A stretch of 64,000 nt of DNA from Lepus europaeus. Taxonomy: Eukaryota > Chordata > Mammalia > Lagomorpha > Leporidae. The translations under genes and the position numbers were made by a program. Under the pieces are notes generated by a model. It was not told where the DNA came from, did not search any database, and saw nothing but the letters and a program-made list of their open reading frames with translations. The stretch's first letter is position 1. Each line of letters starts with the position of its first letter. Where the stretch lies: NCBI RefSeq assembly GCF_033115175.1, contig NC_084850.1, positions 101,619,439 through 101,683,438 of the forward strand, in the 5' to 3' direction. Shown one piece after another: positions 11,670 through 23,489 of the stretch.

Positions 11670-12055
11670 CCCTAAAACACAAAAGAGAACAAAAATCCAA
11701 AAACCCATCTCCCGAATTACCTTCCTTGGCGAGCCCTTCCTGCTGTGTCTACAACTGACTCAAAATGGGCAGCAGAGAGAATCTTTCCCAGCCAAAGACG
11801 TGCCGCCACCTTCCTAGCAGACCCAACAGTCACATGTTCCACCCGTAGCACTGCACTTTCCCAACATCTTCCCTTGGAGTCCACAAATCACACCTGTGAT
11901 GGAACTTGAGCATCCACCACATGGCTCATCTTTATGTTAAATCTCTTTCTGTCTCACTAGGACCTCTCAGGACCAGCTTGGCATTCTCTTCTGCTTAGCC
12001 CCACTAACCCAGTAAGTCCACTGGCAAGAGAACAGTTCTGTTACATGAGCTCTGA
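11670..12055. other. unassigned
   Basis: Nothing recognised; no open frame of note. Confidence 0.3.
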
Positions 12056-12200
12056 GGGGTCTTCAAAAAGTTCATGGGAAATGTGAATTATTAAAAAAAA
12101 GAGAGAGAGAGAGAGAGAAATCTATGCATGGATTTCAAACTTTTTTTTCACCAAAATAAACTTGACTTTGAAGTCTATCTTTCCACATTCAGATTGACAT
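12056..12200 (+). mobile_element. mariner-like MITE, copy A
   Basis: It starts TCTTCAAAAAGTTCATGGGA and has the family core TTTCACCAAAATAAACTTGA. The right end is decayed to ACATACCCTCAT. A (GA)n expansion sits inside. See copies at 29849, 45411 and 56565. Confidence 0.6.
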
Positions 12201-12551
12201 ACCCTCATTTAAGCTGTTTCAGTCTGCATTTGTGTTTACAAATCTGTAAGTAATATATTCCTATAACTGAGGGTGGAAATGAATGTTCCTATAATTCCAC
12301 CCCCAGATAAATTAACTTCCAATAATTTCAATACACTATAAAAGGTATTCTCATACAAACCAATTCAAATGTTCTGATAATTCAAGTTCACATGATGTAA
12401 GTAAATCTCCAGGAAATGAGATTAGTTTTTATATTATTGGCTAATAAAAAGGGTCATGTCTTCAACATTATAAGGGTCAAATATAATATATGCAGCTTCG
12501 TTTCTTTGGATTGGAACCAGGTCTTTTAAAATTTTTTCACCTTTTTTTAAA
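12201..12551. other. unassigned
   Basis: AT-rich sequence with no recognised feature. Confidence 0.3.
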
Positions 12552-12847
12552 AATGATTATCTATTTATTCAATTACCTGAGAGGCAGAGAAACATAGACG
12601 TATATAGAGAAAGTTCCCTCCTGCTGGTTCACTCCCCAGATACCTGCAACAGCTGTGACTGGACAGGGCTGACTGACAACTGGGAACTCCATCTGGGTCT
12701 TCCATGTGGGTAGCAGGAACCCAATCTCTTGAGCCATCACTGCTGGCTCTGCGGGTCTGTATTAGCAGGGAGCTGGAGCTGTGTACTGAACTCAGGAACT
12801 CTGATACAGGACTCAGGCATCTTAACTGCTAGGCTAGACACCCCCTG
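12552..12847 (-). mobile_element. CSINE, old
   Basis: Minus copy with an ATTATCTATTTATTCAATTA tail remnant and a decayed head near CTAGGCTAGACACCCC. Confidence 0.75.
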
Positions 12848-12952
12848 CCTTGCAACCAGATTTGATTTTTAATGAAATAGAGTAGTAGGTGAGGAGAAGA
12901 CAAAATATCCCAGTATATTATTTCTAGAGTATCACTTCTTACAGTTTTGTTT

Positions 12953-13005
12953 CTCGTGTGTGTGTGTATGTGCACCCGTGTGTGTGCACCTGTGTAAATG
13001 CACAG
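12953..13005. repeat. interrupted (TG)n
   Basis: Runs of TG and GTGTGTG with interruptions. Confidence 0.85.
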
Positions 13006-13093
13006 TGGGAAGATAGCCATATATGCCTAAAACCATGTAAAATGTACTCTTCACTGTGCATCAAAGTCAAAAAACGCTTGAAAAGTTCGATGA

Positions 13094-13349
13094 GGGGCTG
13101 GTGCTGTGGCGTAGCGGGTGAGGCCGCTGCCTGAAATGCCAGCATCCCATTTGGGAACTGGTTCAAGTCCTGGCTGCTCCTCTTCCAGTCCAGCTCTCCG
13201 CTGTGGCCTGGGAAAGCAGTGGAAGATGGCCCAAGTGCTTGGGCCCTGCACCCATGTGGGAGACCCAGAAGAAGCTCCTGGCTCCTGGCTTCAGATTGGC
13301 GCAGCTCCGGTCATTGCGGCCAATTGGGGAATGAACCAGCAGATGGAAG

Positions 13350-13404
<55 letters not shown>

Positions 13405-13450
13405 TAACTCTGCCTTTCAAATAAATAAATAGATCTTTAAAAAAAAAAAC
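13094..13450 (+). mobile_element. CSINE
   Basis: Full plus copy. The CT tract runs into (TG)n before AACTCTGCCTTTCAAATAAA. Confidence 0.92.
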
Positions 13451-13750
13451 TTTGAGGAACCTTTTCTACAATGTGTTCGAAAGTCAACTCTGTTTGCTAA
13501 TTTGCCTTCAGCGGCAAGCAAAGCAACAGGCTGCACTGTCATTTTCTATCAGATAAAAGACTTGCCTGAAGAATCTAGAATGTCCGGTTGAAGCCTACAA
13601 AGTCAGCATCTGTCTGCATCCATCAAGCAGCACACTGAGATGCTTCTCACTATGTCAGTCCTGTTGGACAATAACACCTTGATTGTCATTTCTAATCTAG
13701 CATTCACTAGATTACTGAATTCACTGTGGCCCCCAGAAGGCTAACCAGTT
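13451..13750. other. unassigned
   Basis: No recognised feature; no long frame. Confidence 0.3.
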
Positions 13751-14327
13751 TTTAAATTACTTTTTAATAGTTTTAATTGATGGGCCAGCACCCGTCATAA
13801 TAGGTGACATAATAGGTTGAGCCTCCACCTATGGTGCTGGCATCCCACGTGGGCGCGGGTTCTAGTCCCAGATGTTCCTTTTTCAATACAGCTCTCTGCT
13901 AATGCCCTGGAAAGCAGTGGAAGATGGTCCAAGGGTTTGGGGCCCCGCACCCATGTGGGAGACCTGGCTCCTGGCTTCAGATTGGCCCAGCACCAGCTTT
14001 TGTGGCCATCTGGGGAGTGAACCACCAGATAGAAGACCAACCTCTCTGTCTCTCCCTCTCTCTGTAAACTCTGCCTCTCAAATAAATAAATAAATAAATA
14101 AACTTTTTAAAAAGCTGTAATGGACATAACATTTTTACATATTTATGGAGTAGTATGTAACGTTTCAATACATGTATTTATATACATTGTGCAATGTTCA
14201 AATCAAGATAAAATATCTTTCCTCAAATGTTTACAATTTCTAACTAGTGAAAGCTTTCAAAATCCTTTCTTCTATCCTTTCTGAGCTGTACATTACTGTT
14301 ATCTATAGTCATCCTACTGCGGAAGGT
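13751..14327 (-). mobile_element. old L1 3' UTR (L1MA-like), split by a SINE
   Basis: TTTTTAATAGTTTTAATTGA before and TTTATGGAGTAGTATGTAAC with ATTACTGTTATCTATAGTCA after the SINE at 13782-14113 are antisense to the L1MA 3' UTR. Confidence 0.65.
13782..14113 (+). mobile_element. CSINE inserted in L1
   Basis: Plus copy with tail CAAATAAATAAATAAATAAA. Confidence 0.88.
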
Positions 14328-14640
14328 GGGCTGGCATTGTGGCACAGCAGCTTAAGCCATCGCCAGCATCCCATATCAGAGCACCAGTTTGAGTCCTGGT
14401 TGCAGCACTTCCCATCCAGCTCCCTGCTAAAGCACCCGGGAAAGCAGTAGAAGATGGCCCAAATACTTAGGCCCTTGCACCCACGTGGGAGACCTGGAGG
14501 GAGCTCCAGAGTCCTGGCTTCAGCTGGCCCATCCTGGCTGTTGCAGCCATTTAAAGCCATTTGGAAAGTGAATCAGCAGATGGAAGATCTCTGTCTCTCC
14601 CTTTCTGTCACTCTGGTTTTCAAATAAATTAAAATACATC
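14328..14640 (+). mobile_element. CSINE
   Basis: Plus copy from GGGCTGGCATTGTGG. It abuts the L1 3' UTR scrap with no gap. Confidence 0.88.
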
Positions 14641-14904
14641 CAAATAAGAACACCAGAATGTATTATTCCTGGTCAAGAGTAAACATGGTTACAACATAAA
14701 ATATGGATAAAGTAGTTGTCTTCATCAGAAAGTGAAACCTAACAGAAATATGCATTTCTATTTCAGTCAGGTATACTCCTTCCAAGTTTATATAGGTCTG
14801 CGACTACAAGCTAACATTACATCTACGAGTTCAAGATTACAAAAAATGTAACTTTATATTTAGCCAAATTTACTATCAAGATAAGCTTTATTTCAAGGAG
14901 TAAT

Positions 14905-15211
14905 TTTTTTTTTGACAGGCAGAGTTAGAGAGAGAGACAGAGAGAAAGGTCTTCCTTCCATTGGTTCACCCCCACAAATGGCCGCTACGGCTGGCGCGCT
15001 GCGGCCGGTGCCCTGTACCGATCTGAAGCCAGGAGCCAGGTGCTTCCTCCTGGTCTTTCATGCAGGTGCAGGGCCCAAGCACTTGGGCCATCCTCCACTG
15101 CCTTCCCGGGCCACAGCAGAGAGCTGGACTGGAAGAGGAGCAATAGGGACTAGAACCCGGGGTGCTGGCGCCACAGGCAGAGGATTAGCCTAGTGAGCCG
15201 CGGCATCGGCC
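14905..15211 (-). mobile_element. CSINE, young type
   Basis: Minus copy beginning with a T-run and GACAGGCAGAGTTAGAG, ending GAGCCGCGGCATCGGCC. Confidence 0.92.
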
Positions 15212-15390
15212 ATGTAATCATGTTTTGTATTATGTCAGCTTGAAGATGGTTGCCAAAATCTTTAGGTAACTTAAACCTTGGAATTATGTTAAATTAAGTT
15301 AACCACTGGTTACTCATGAGATACTTAATTTCTAATTAAAATAGAAACTGAAATGTTAAGCATGATTTAAAGTTTCTGAATCTTACTTTT

Positions 15391-15701
15391 TAAATATTTA
15401 TTTGAAAGGCAGAGTGACAGAGAAGGAAGAAGAGACAGAGAGACAGAGATCTTGGGCTCACTCCCCAAACGGCCTCCACGATTGGGGCTGGGCCAGCTGG
15501 AAGCCAGGAGCCTGGAACTCCATCCAGGTTTCCCCTAAGGGTGGCAGGGGCCCAGGCACTTGGGCTGTCTTCCACTGCTTTCCCAGGTGTATTAGCAGGG
15601 AGCTGGATCGGAAGAGGGGCAGCCAAGACTGGAACCAGTGCTCCAATATGGGATGCTGCCATTGTAAGCAGATTAACTCACTGTGTCACAACACCAGCCC
15701 C
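15391..15701 (-). mobile_element. CSINE
   Basis: Minus copy ending CACAACACCAGCCCC. Confidence 0.88.
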
Positions 15702-15790
15702 TCAAATCTTATTTTTATATGATACTGACAAACATTATATATGTGAGTCTGTTAATGAACTTGCTTGGTTTTGCTACTTTGAGAAGTTGT

Positions 15791-16023
15791 ACTGCAGGTT
15801 GAGTATCCCTTACCTGAAACATTTGGGACCGGACTGTTTCATATTTGAGTTTTTCAGATTTAGAGATATCTGCATAGATTTTACAGGACAACCATCCCTA
15901 ATAAAAATATCCAGAATTTAACATACCTCAAAATCCAAAAGTTCTTGAGCATTATGTTGGCACTTAAAAGGTTTCATATTTTGGTATAATTTGAATTTTA
16001 GATTTTCATATTAGGGATTATAA
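15791..16023 (+). mobile_element. Tigger-like DNA transposon fragment
   Basis: The left end CAGGTTGAGTATCCCTTACC and right end ATTTTCATATTAGGGAT are a degraded terminal inverted repeat of a pogo/Tigger-type non-autonomous element. The same ends bound 42528-42906 in the opposite orientation. No transposase frame remains. Confidence 0.7.
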
Positions 16024-16157
16024 AGCATGCTTATGACTATAAAAATTAAGACATATATTCATAAATAAAATGCCCATATATTATAGACAATTCATAATGA
16101 TTCACAGTTCCCAGGCTGTGATAAAGAAGTTACTATGGTTAAAAGTTAGAATCAGTG

Positions 16158-16840
16158 GTGAGTGTTTGGCAATGATTAAGATACTTGTTAATAGGCCGGC
16201 GCCGCGGCTCACTAGGCTAATCCTCCACCTTGCGACGCCGGCACACGGGGTTCTAGTCCCGGTCGGGGCACCGATCCTGTCCCGGTTGCCCCTCTTCCAG
16301 GCCAGCTCTCTGCTGTGGCTCGGGAGTGCAGTGGAGGATGGCCCAAGTGCTTGGGCCCTGCACCCCATGGGAGACCAGGAGAAGCACCTGGCTCCTGCCA
16401 TCGGATCAGCGCGGTGCGCCGGCCGCAGCGCGCTACCGCGGCGGCCATTGGAGGGTGAACCAACGGCAAAAGGAAGACCTTTCTCTCTGTCTCTGTCTCA
16501 CTGTCCACTCTGCCTGTCAAAAAAAAAAAAAAAGGTAAAGATACTTGTTAAGATACCTGTATCCCCTGTTACAGTACCTTGGTTCCACCCCTGGCTCCAA
16601 TTCCCAATTCTAAGTTCCTGTTAATGCAACCCTGGGAGGCAGCAATAATGATCCAAGTACTTGGGTCTCTGCCATCCATGTGGGAGACCTGAATTGAGTT
16701 CCTGGCTCTTGGCTTCGGCCTGGTTCAGTCCTGGCCATTGTAGACATTCAGGGAGTAAATTAGCAGATGGAAGCACACATGCTCTCTCTCTCTCCCTTCC
16801 CCTCCCTCCCTCTCAAATAAATAATTTTATTTAAAAAACA
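16158..16840 (+). mobile_element. old CSINE split by a younger CSINE
   Basis: The head GAGTGTTTGGCAATGATTAA lies before 16194. The body from GATACCTGTATCCC to CTCAAATAAATAATTTT lies after 16537. The intervening young copy carries its own duplication. Confidence 0.82.
16194..16536 (+). mobile_element. young CSINE nested in an older CSINE
   Basis: GC-rich plus copy (GGCCGGCGCCGCGGCTCACT) with a pure A-tail, flanked by AAGATACTTGTTAA at 16178-16191 and 16537-16550. High CpG content marks a recent insertion. Confidence 0.95.
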
Positions 16841-16846
16841 TTTATT

Positions 16847-17103
16847 GGGCTAGCATTGTGGCATAGCAAGTTAAGTCACGGCCTGTGATGGCGGCATCCT
16901 ACATGGGTGCCAGTTTGTGTTCCGGTTGCTTCACTTTCAATTCGATTCTCTGTTAACGAGCCTGGGAAAGCAACAGAGGATGGCCCAGTGCTTGGGCCCC
17001 TGCACCCGGGTGGGGGACCCAGATGAAGCTCCTGGTTTCTGACTTTGGCCTGGCCCAGTCCTGGCCATTGCAGCCATTTTGGGAGTGAACCAGAAGATGG
17101 AAG

Positions 17104-17164
<61 letters not shown>

Positions 17165-17212
17165 CTCTCTGTAGCTCTGTATTTTAGATAGATATATAAA
17201 TCTTTTTTTAAA
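16847..17212 (+). mobile_element. CSINE
   Basis: Plus copy from GGGCTAGCATTGTGG with a long (CT)n(GT)n tract at 17106-17164. Confidence 0.9.
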
Positions 17213-17437
17213 AAAAATTTACAACCACCGTATATTAATGAGACTTTACCATGAATAACAGTACCAAAACGAATGCAAGGTATGTAAGCCATTTTTAAAA
17301 GAAAGGACTGAACAGTTTTGTCCTAAAATAAAATGACTGAGTTTTCCCAGATGGATATGTAGGACAAAACCTGAATAGATATAGGAAGTTGTAGATGGTC
17401 CACAGTTTGTTCAGTTTTATGAGTTTAGAACATTTTT

Positions 17438-17776
17438 ATTTTTAAATTTTTTAAGATTCATTTTATTTGAAAGAGTTACAGAGAGAAGTAGAGTTAGAGA
17501 TAAAGGTCTTCTATCCACTGGTTCACCCCCCCCCCCCAAATGGCTGCAACAGCTAGAGCTGAGCCAATCCGAAGCCAGGAGCCAGAAACGTCTTCCAGGT
17601 CTCCCACCATGGGTGCAGGGGACCAAGGACTTGGACCATCTTCTGTTGCTCTCCCAGGCACATTAGTAGGGAGCTAGATCAGAAGTGGAGCAGCCAGGAC
17701 TCGAACAGGTGCCCATATAGGATGCCAGCACCACAAGCTGGGGGCTTTAACCCTCTGCACCACAGTGCAGGACCCA
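17438..17776 (-). mobile_element. CSINE with duplication
   Basis: Minus copy with a C10-like run in its middle (17527-17536). AGTTTAGAACATTTTT occurs at both edges (17422-17437 and 17777-17792). Confidence 0.92.
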
Positions 17777-17792
17777 AGTTTAGAACATTTTT

Positions 17793-18050
17793 TTTATTAA
17801 ACTTTTATTTAATGAATATAAATTTCCAAAGTATAGCTTATGGGTTACAATGGCTTCCCCCCTCCCATAACTTCCCTCCCGCCCGCAACCCTCCCCTTTC
17901 CCGCTCCCTTTCCCCTTCCATTCATGTAAAGATTCATTTTCAATTCTCTTTGTATACAGAAGATCAGTTTAGTATATATTAGGTAAAGATTTCAACATTT
18001 TGCCCATATAGCAACATAAAGTGAAAAAACTACCATTTTTTAAAAGAACA
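17793..18050 (-). mobile_element. 5'-truncated L1 3' end, rabbit type
   Basis: On the minus strand it shows the G-rich stretch (complement of CCCCTCCCATAACTTCCCTC) followed by ATAAACTATACTTTGGAAAT and an oligo-A tail, matching the element end at 39830-40012. AGAACATT occurs at both edges, a possible short target duplication. Confidence 0.85.
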
Positions 18051-18059
18051 TTAGTATCA

Positions 18060-19713
18060 AATGTTATAATGATACAAGAGGAGAATTTGATCTTGTAGAA
18101 TTTGGCTAAATTACCCCCTGCCATCACACTTTTTCTGTTCTTTGTCATATTTCTCCATTTTCACTGACCTCTCACCCATCCCCTAGCAACAAAACACATT
18201 CGAAGATGGCTTTGCCCCTTCCCTCCACACAAAGAGGGAACAAAATCCCCTTATTCAGTTTTCAATTACTGCTGCCATTCTCAATGTCACTAGTTGCTGG
18301 TTATACCATCCCCCACGAGACTCCCAGGACCGACACCTAACACACTGTCTGTACTGGTATCTAAACTACCCAATACCCTAACCCCAACCTCCCAGCACAT
18401 ACCAGCTAGACTGTATCTCCTTAGATAATTAATGCTTCTCTTGAAATATCTAACACTGTAACTCTATTTGCTTAGGATCAAGCACATGAAAAAAATATAG
18501 TGGCATCCCTATACCTGATAACCACCATCTTCTCTTCTACCACTTTACAAGCAGTCTTATGGATTTTCTACACAAAGACTGCCTTCCTGAGGGATCCACG
18601 CCATGGTTACCTGCAGCTCTTATGAAGAATGCCTATGCCCCCAAAACTGTCTGTGACCCCCTATAGTACTAATTTTATGTGCCTATCCAACCTATGCCTG
18701 CCTGCTCCATGCTAACCTTTTCTGTGCCTTTGGAATCCGTGTCCAGGACCTCCCAAGATGGAAAACCACTACCCCAGCTGTGAACCACATGTCCTGAAGA
18801 CTTAAACAATCACTCTCAAATGAGGTAATACAAGGTATTCAGAACTCCTCAGGAGAATCAACAATTTTCTCTTCATGCATACCAGGAGGATCATTTTATC
18901 CACGAATGGAATTACAGATGGTTTAACTTAGTGATTTTCAGCTTTCTCTAAAAGTTAAATATTATCAGCCCGCTGAGATGGCATGATGGAGGTACTCTCA
19001 CCCTATGTCCTCTGATCGCTGAGCTCTTAGTTAGGGAGCCCCACCAGTTAAAAACAACACTTTCTTCCTAGGAGCACCCTGAGATTACACTCTGTGGAAG
19101 CCAGATAGTTACTTGCTCCCCACCAAAATACAGTGATGTGTACCTTGGGTTGGGGGATCGTAGGAGACCTGTAAGCATTTAGAAATACCCTTAAATGTCT
19201 CTGGAGACATCTCTTAAATAAGGCTACCCTGGGTTGCTGGAAGCAACTTAGTTTGTTATCCCCTAGAGAGATAACTGGCTCATTACTTCTGTGTACCTGC
19301 GGGTACTTGCTCCTATGATAGGAATCATCCAATTACTAAAGGATGTGGGAAATCTGCCCCTGATTTTAACTGAGGTGATTAATGATGTTACCTCGGTCCT
19401 AGGAGGTATTTGGTCAGCCTCAACATGTCCAGGATTGTTGTGAATGATGAAACTTACAAGGCAGAATCTGTGCAATTGCCAATACATCCTGCTGTGTCTG
19501 GGTTAACATCTCTGGCCAAAAGGAAAGATCAATATAGAAACTTAAGGGGGAAATAGCTATTTTTGTAGGGCAGACTTTGATGGTTTGTGTAATTTGTTTG
19601 GCTGGTGGTGTCCAGGACTCTGGGAGCAGGGGTTGGAGTTAAGGAAAATGATGGGGGTTGGCTTCATCCTGCTTCTTGGAGTACTGCTGATAACCACCAT
19701 CATTAAGTGCTGA
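18060..19713 (+). pseudogene. endogenous retrovirus env remnant (class I / gamma-type)
   Basis: This is a broken envelope gene of an old retrovirus. Near 18280 the plus strand has a CWLY stretch where class I surface subunits carry a CWxC motif. At 19469-19495 an open piece encodes CAIANTSCC, which fits the CX6CC motif of gamma-type transmembrane subunits. At about 19649-19713 a hydrophobic segment of some 20 residues, ending in a basic residue, cysteine and a stop, fits the membrane anchor. Between them are several frame changes and many stops, so no envelope protein can be made. Subunit order and spacing are as expected. The 5' limit next to the L1 at 18050 is uncertain. Confidence 0.7.
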
Positions 19714-19828
19714 TTGAAACAAATGGAACATATTTGACCCTAGGCTTTGTCAAATTAATCAGAGTAGGTGATGGAGCCCTATACTGGGAAAATGTGCAGA
19801 AGCCAAGACAGTGTAGAAATGAGGAGTG

Positions 19829-20120
19829 GAGGACCTGGCATTGCAGCGTAGCAGGTACAGCTGCCACCTGACAGCATCCCATATGAGTGCCAGTTCGAGT
19901 CCCCACTGCTTCACTACTGATTCAGCTCCCTGCAAATGCACCTGGGAAAAGCAGCAGAAGATGACTCAAGTGTTTGGGCCCCTACACCCACATGGGAGAC
20001 CCGGATGAAGCTCCTGGCTTCAGCCTGGCCCAGCCATCGAGGCCATCTGGGAAGTAAATGAGCAGATTGAAGACCTCTGTCTCTCCTCTCTCTGTAACAC
20101 TTTCAATAAATCTTTTTAAA
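19829..20120 (+). mobile_element. CSINE
   Basis: Plus copy from GGACCTGGCATTGCAGCG, slightly shortened before its CAATAAATC tail. Confidence 0.87.
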
Positions 20121-20127
20121 AAAAAGA

Positions 20128-20700
20128 ATTGAGGGGTGGATATTATTGGCAGGTAATTCCTCTTACATTTCCACATGTCTTGTGAGCACAGGCACTGTCT
20201 ACTTGCAAAAGGAAAAAAAAATCCTTGTTTTTCACTTCCACTCCCCCATAACACTTCTAACATCAAATGAGTGGATTTTCCACACCAAGCAATTCTCTGC
20301 GAATTCCAATAGGTGGCCTATAATGTAATTTGGATCTAACCACTTGGAGTTAGCACAGATCCCTATAGGTTATGGCTCAGTTCCACAAGGCTATCCCTGC
20401 TCAGACAGCAATCACAAGCCCAGGCCTCCCCTAATTTCTGCTCTCTTCATGTCACCCTGTAGGATTTGGGACCCATGGAGATAGAACAAATGTAAAGACT
20501 CTGGCCACTGTTACTGCCATGATGCTACAGTTCTTTTTCTCTAGCCTGGGAGTTTCATGTCTTCTGTCAGCATCCGGGACACTATGGCAGGCTAACTTGT
20601 TAGCATGAGAGCAGGCAAAATCTTGGACTTCTCACAGATCTTGACATAAATGGTATGAACAAACTGCAAACCTGGTTTGGATTCTGATTTGAAATAACCA
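20128..20700 (+). other. possible retroviral LTR remnant
   Basis: Non-coding sequence just 3' of the env remnant, resembling the style of old mammalian LTRs (for example GGATCTAACCACTTGGAGTT and CAAGCCCAGGCCTCCC). I could not define its ends or a polyadenylation signal. An unrelated LTR of ERV-L type is equally possible. Confidence 0.35.
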
Positions 20701-20734
20701 GCTTTGAACTGAGCTATTTTTCTTTTTTTCTTTT

Positions 20735-21063
20735 AAAAGATTTATTTATTTATTTATTTGAGAGGCAGAGTTACAGAGAGAAGGAGAGACAGAGACAGAG
20801 AGCTCTTCCATCTGCTGGTTCACTCCCCAAATGGCCACAACAGCTGTAGCTGGACCAATCTGAAATTAGGACCCATGTGCTTCCTCCAGGTCTCCCATGT
20901 GGGTGCAGAGGCCCATGTACCTGGGTCATCTTCCACTACTTTCCCAGGCACATTAGCAGAGATCTGGATCAGAAGTGGAGCAGCCAGGACTCGAACCAGC
21001 ACGTGTATGGGATGCCGGTGCCGCAGGTGGAAGCTTAAACTTCCACACCACAGTGCCGGCCCC
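20735..21063 (-). mobile_element. CSINE
   Basis: Full minus copy ending CACCACAGTGCCGGCCCC. Confidence 0.93.
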
Positions 21064-21242
21064 TGAGCTAGTTTTCAAATATTTTTAAATGTCTTGCAAA
21101 CCTCAATAAAGAGGCAAAAAAAAACCAAAAATACATAAATTAATATTAATAATTCCTATCAAAAGAAGTGGAGACAAAGGGAGAATTATGTCCAGAATAC
21201 AGAATGAAGTGGAAATGAACAAATACTTTAACATATAATAGA

Positions 21243-21603
21243 AGGGCAAGTGTTTGGCCTGGCAATTGAGGTGCAAATTGAGATGCCTGCAAGCCATATC
21301 AGAGTGCCTGGGTTTGAGTTCAAGGCTTTACTCAGATTCCACTTGCCACTACTGCACATCCTGGCAGGCAGCTCAATGCAATGAGCTTCATGAATAATGC
21401 CTTACGTAAGTGGGGCCTGCCACCCACAAGGAAGACCTAGATTGACTTCTCATCTCTCTGCTTCAGCATGGCCCAGCCCCAGCCATCATGGGGAACTGGG
21501 GAGTGAACCAGTGGATAGGAGCTCTTTCTCTGCCTCTCTCTCTTTCTGTCTCTGTCTCTCAAAATCTTTCTTCTTCCCACTATCTCTTTCAAATAAATAA
21601 AAA
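21243..21603 (+). mobile_element. CSINE, old variant
   Basis: Plus copy with the GGCAAGTGTTTGGCCTGGC head and CAAATAAATAAAAAATT tail. Confidence 0.8.
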
Positions 21604-21671
21604 ATTTTAGTAGTTCCTACACTTTTATTTATCTTAGAAAATTTTTAAAAATTAAAAAAAATTAGTTTTTT

Positions 21672-21992
21672 TAAAAGATTTATTTATTTGAGAGGCAGAG
21701 TTAAAGACAGGGAGAAGGAGAGACAGAGAGAGTGAGGTCTCCCATCCACTGGTTCATTCCTCAAATGGCAGCAATGGCTAGAATTGGGTCAATCTGAAGC
21801 TAGGAGCTCGGATTTTCTTCCAGGTGTCCCACTCGGGTGTAGGGGCCCAAGCACTTGGGCCAGATTCCACTGCCTTCCCAAGCCATAGTAGAGAGCTGGA
21901 TCAGAAGAGGTGCAGCCAGGATATGAACCAGTGCCCATATAGGATGCCGGCACTGCAGGTGGAGCCTAACCTACTACGCCAGTGCCGGCCCC
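21672..21992 (-). mobile_element. CSINE
   Basis: Full minus copy ending CGCCAGTGCCGGCCCC. Confidence 0.93.
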
Positions 21993-22989
21993 TTACTTTT
22001 TAACAGATTCAATGTGGTATGTAGATACAATAAATAATTTTTTTGAAAAAAGAGTTGATCCAGATAAACTGAACAGAAAAGTTCTCCAATACAAGGTTGA
22101 CAGAAAACTAATAAAAGAATTCTTGAAATAACAGTATACAAATCTTGTCATTATGCACACTGGACAGTTAACAGATACTATTGTAATAATTAGAATATTA
22201 AATCCATTTCATTAAGGTAACGTTATAAAGAAACCACTTAAAGGATGAAAAAAGGAATTCAACCCTTTCAAATTACAATGGAACACAAAACAAAGCAAAA
22301 TAAAGCATATAATGACAGGTAAACTAAAAAGCCAAGCATTAAAATTCAAAAGCATAATATAAAAGGCATCTTCCATTTATTACATAGAAGCAATGAACAA
22401 AAGACTCAGAACAAGGATGCTCAAAGAATAAACAAAGGTAACACCCACAAAGGAACAAAATCTCCCTTATTCTCAACCTGAGTAGAATTCTGAGGCAAAG
22501 AATTCGACAGCTACTTTATAAAGATCAAAGATTTGATCCAGAATCAAAGCTTCTGGATACCATCACTGTATCATGAGGTCCCACCAGAAAGAAGTAAGGT
22601 CTCCACATTCATCAGCAGAGGTGAATTCTGGCAAAGTGTGAAACAAAACAAAGGAAGATACTTGATAAAGAACTCAACTACAAACGAAGACTTCTTGATG
22701 TTGTGAACCAGTCCCCACTGCTTCAGCAATAATCCCTTCTGTGAGTTTGGGGGAGAACTGGAAGTGTGGGACACTTATTAACAACTAAGAATGGATGTCT
22801 CATTTTATCATATCCCTGTTCTGTGACAATATGTTAAGATAGTGAATTATACATCGATTTTATAATACTGAACCAAAGGTCAGAATGAGTGAGTTTTTAA
22901 AGCAATCATTGGTTGGATTCTGCCTGCAAATGTTTCACTAGCAGTTGCTCCATCACTGCTCATAAGTGGTCCAAAATTGTTGGTGTTTT
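21993..22989. other. unassigned, A-rich
   Basis: About 1 kb with no open frame of note and no family recognised. Possibly decayed L1 or L2. Confidence 0.3.
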
Positions 22990-23489
22990 TTTTTTTAAGA
23001 TTTATTTATGGGTCCAGAGCTGTAGCATGGTGGGTAAAGCTGACACCTGCAGTGCCGGCATCCCATGTGGGTGCTGGTTCAAGTCCCAGCTACTCCACTT
23101 CTGATCCAGTGCTCTGCTATGGCCTGGGAAAGCAGTAGAAGATGGCCCAAGTGCTTGGGCCCTTGCACCCACATGGGAGACCTCGAAGAAGCTCCAGGCT
23201 CTTGGCTTCAAATCAGCCCAGCTCTGGCTGCTGCAGCCATATGGGGAGTGAACCAGTGGATGGAAGACCGTTCTCTCTCTCACTCGCTCTCTCTCTATCT
23301 CTCTCTCTGCCTCTGTAACACTGCCTCCCAAATAAATATATAAATCTTGGGCCATCCCCTGCTGCTTTCCCAGGTGCATTAGCAGGAAGCTGGATCAGAA
23401 GCGAAGCATCCAGGATTCAAACTGGCACCCATATGGGATGCCAGCACTGCAGGCTGTGTCTTTAACCTGCTGAGCCACAGCACTGACCC
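22990..23489 (-). mobile_element. CSINE interrupted by another CSINE
   Basis: The minus-strand tail AAGATTTATTTA is at 22997-23009 and the head half at 23349-23489 (ending GCCACAGCACTGACCC). The body between them is missing, replaced by a plus copy. Confidence 0.75.
23010..23348 (+). mobile_element. CSINE nested in a CSINE
   Basis: Plus copy from GGGTCCAGAGCTGTAGC to AAATAAATATATAAATCTT. Confidence 0.88.
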
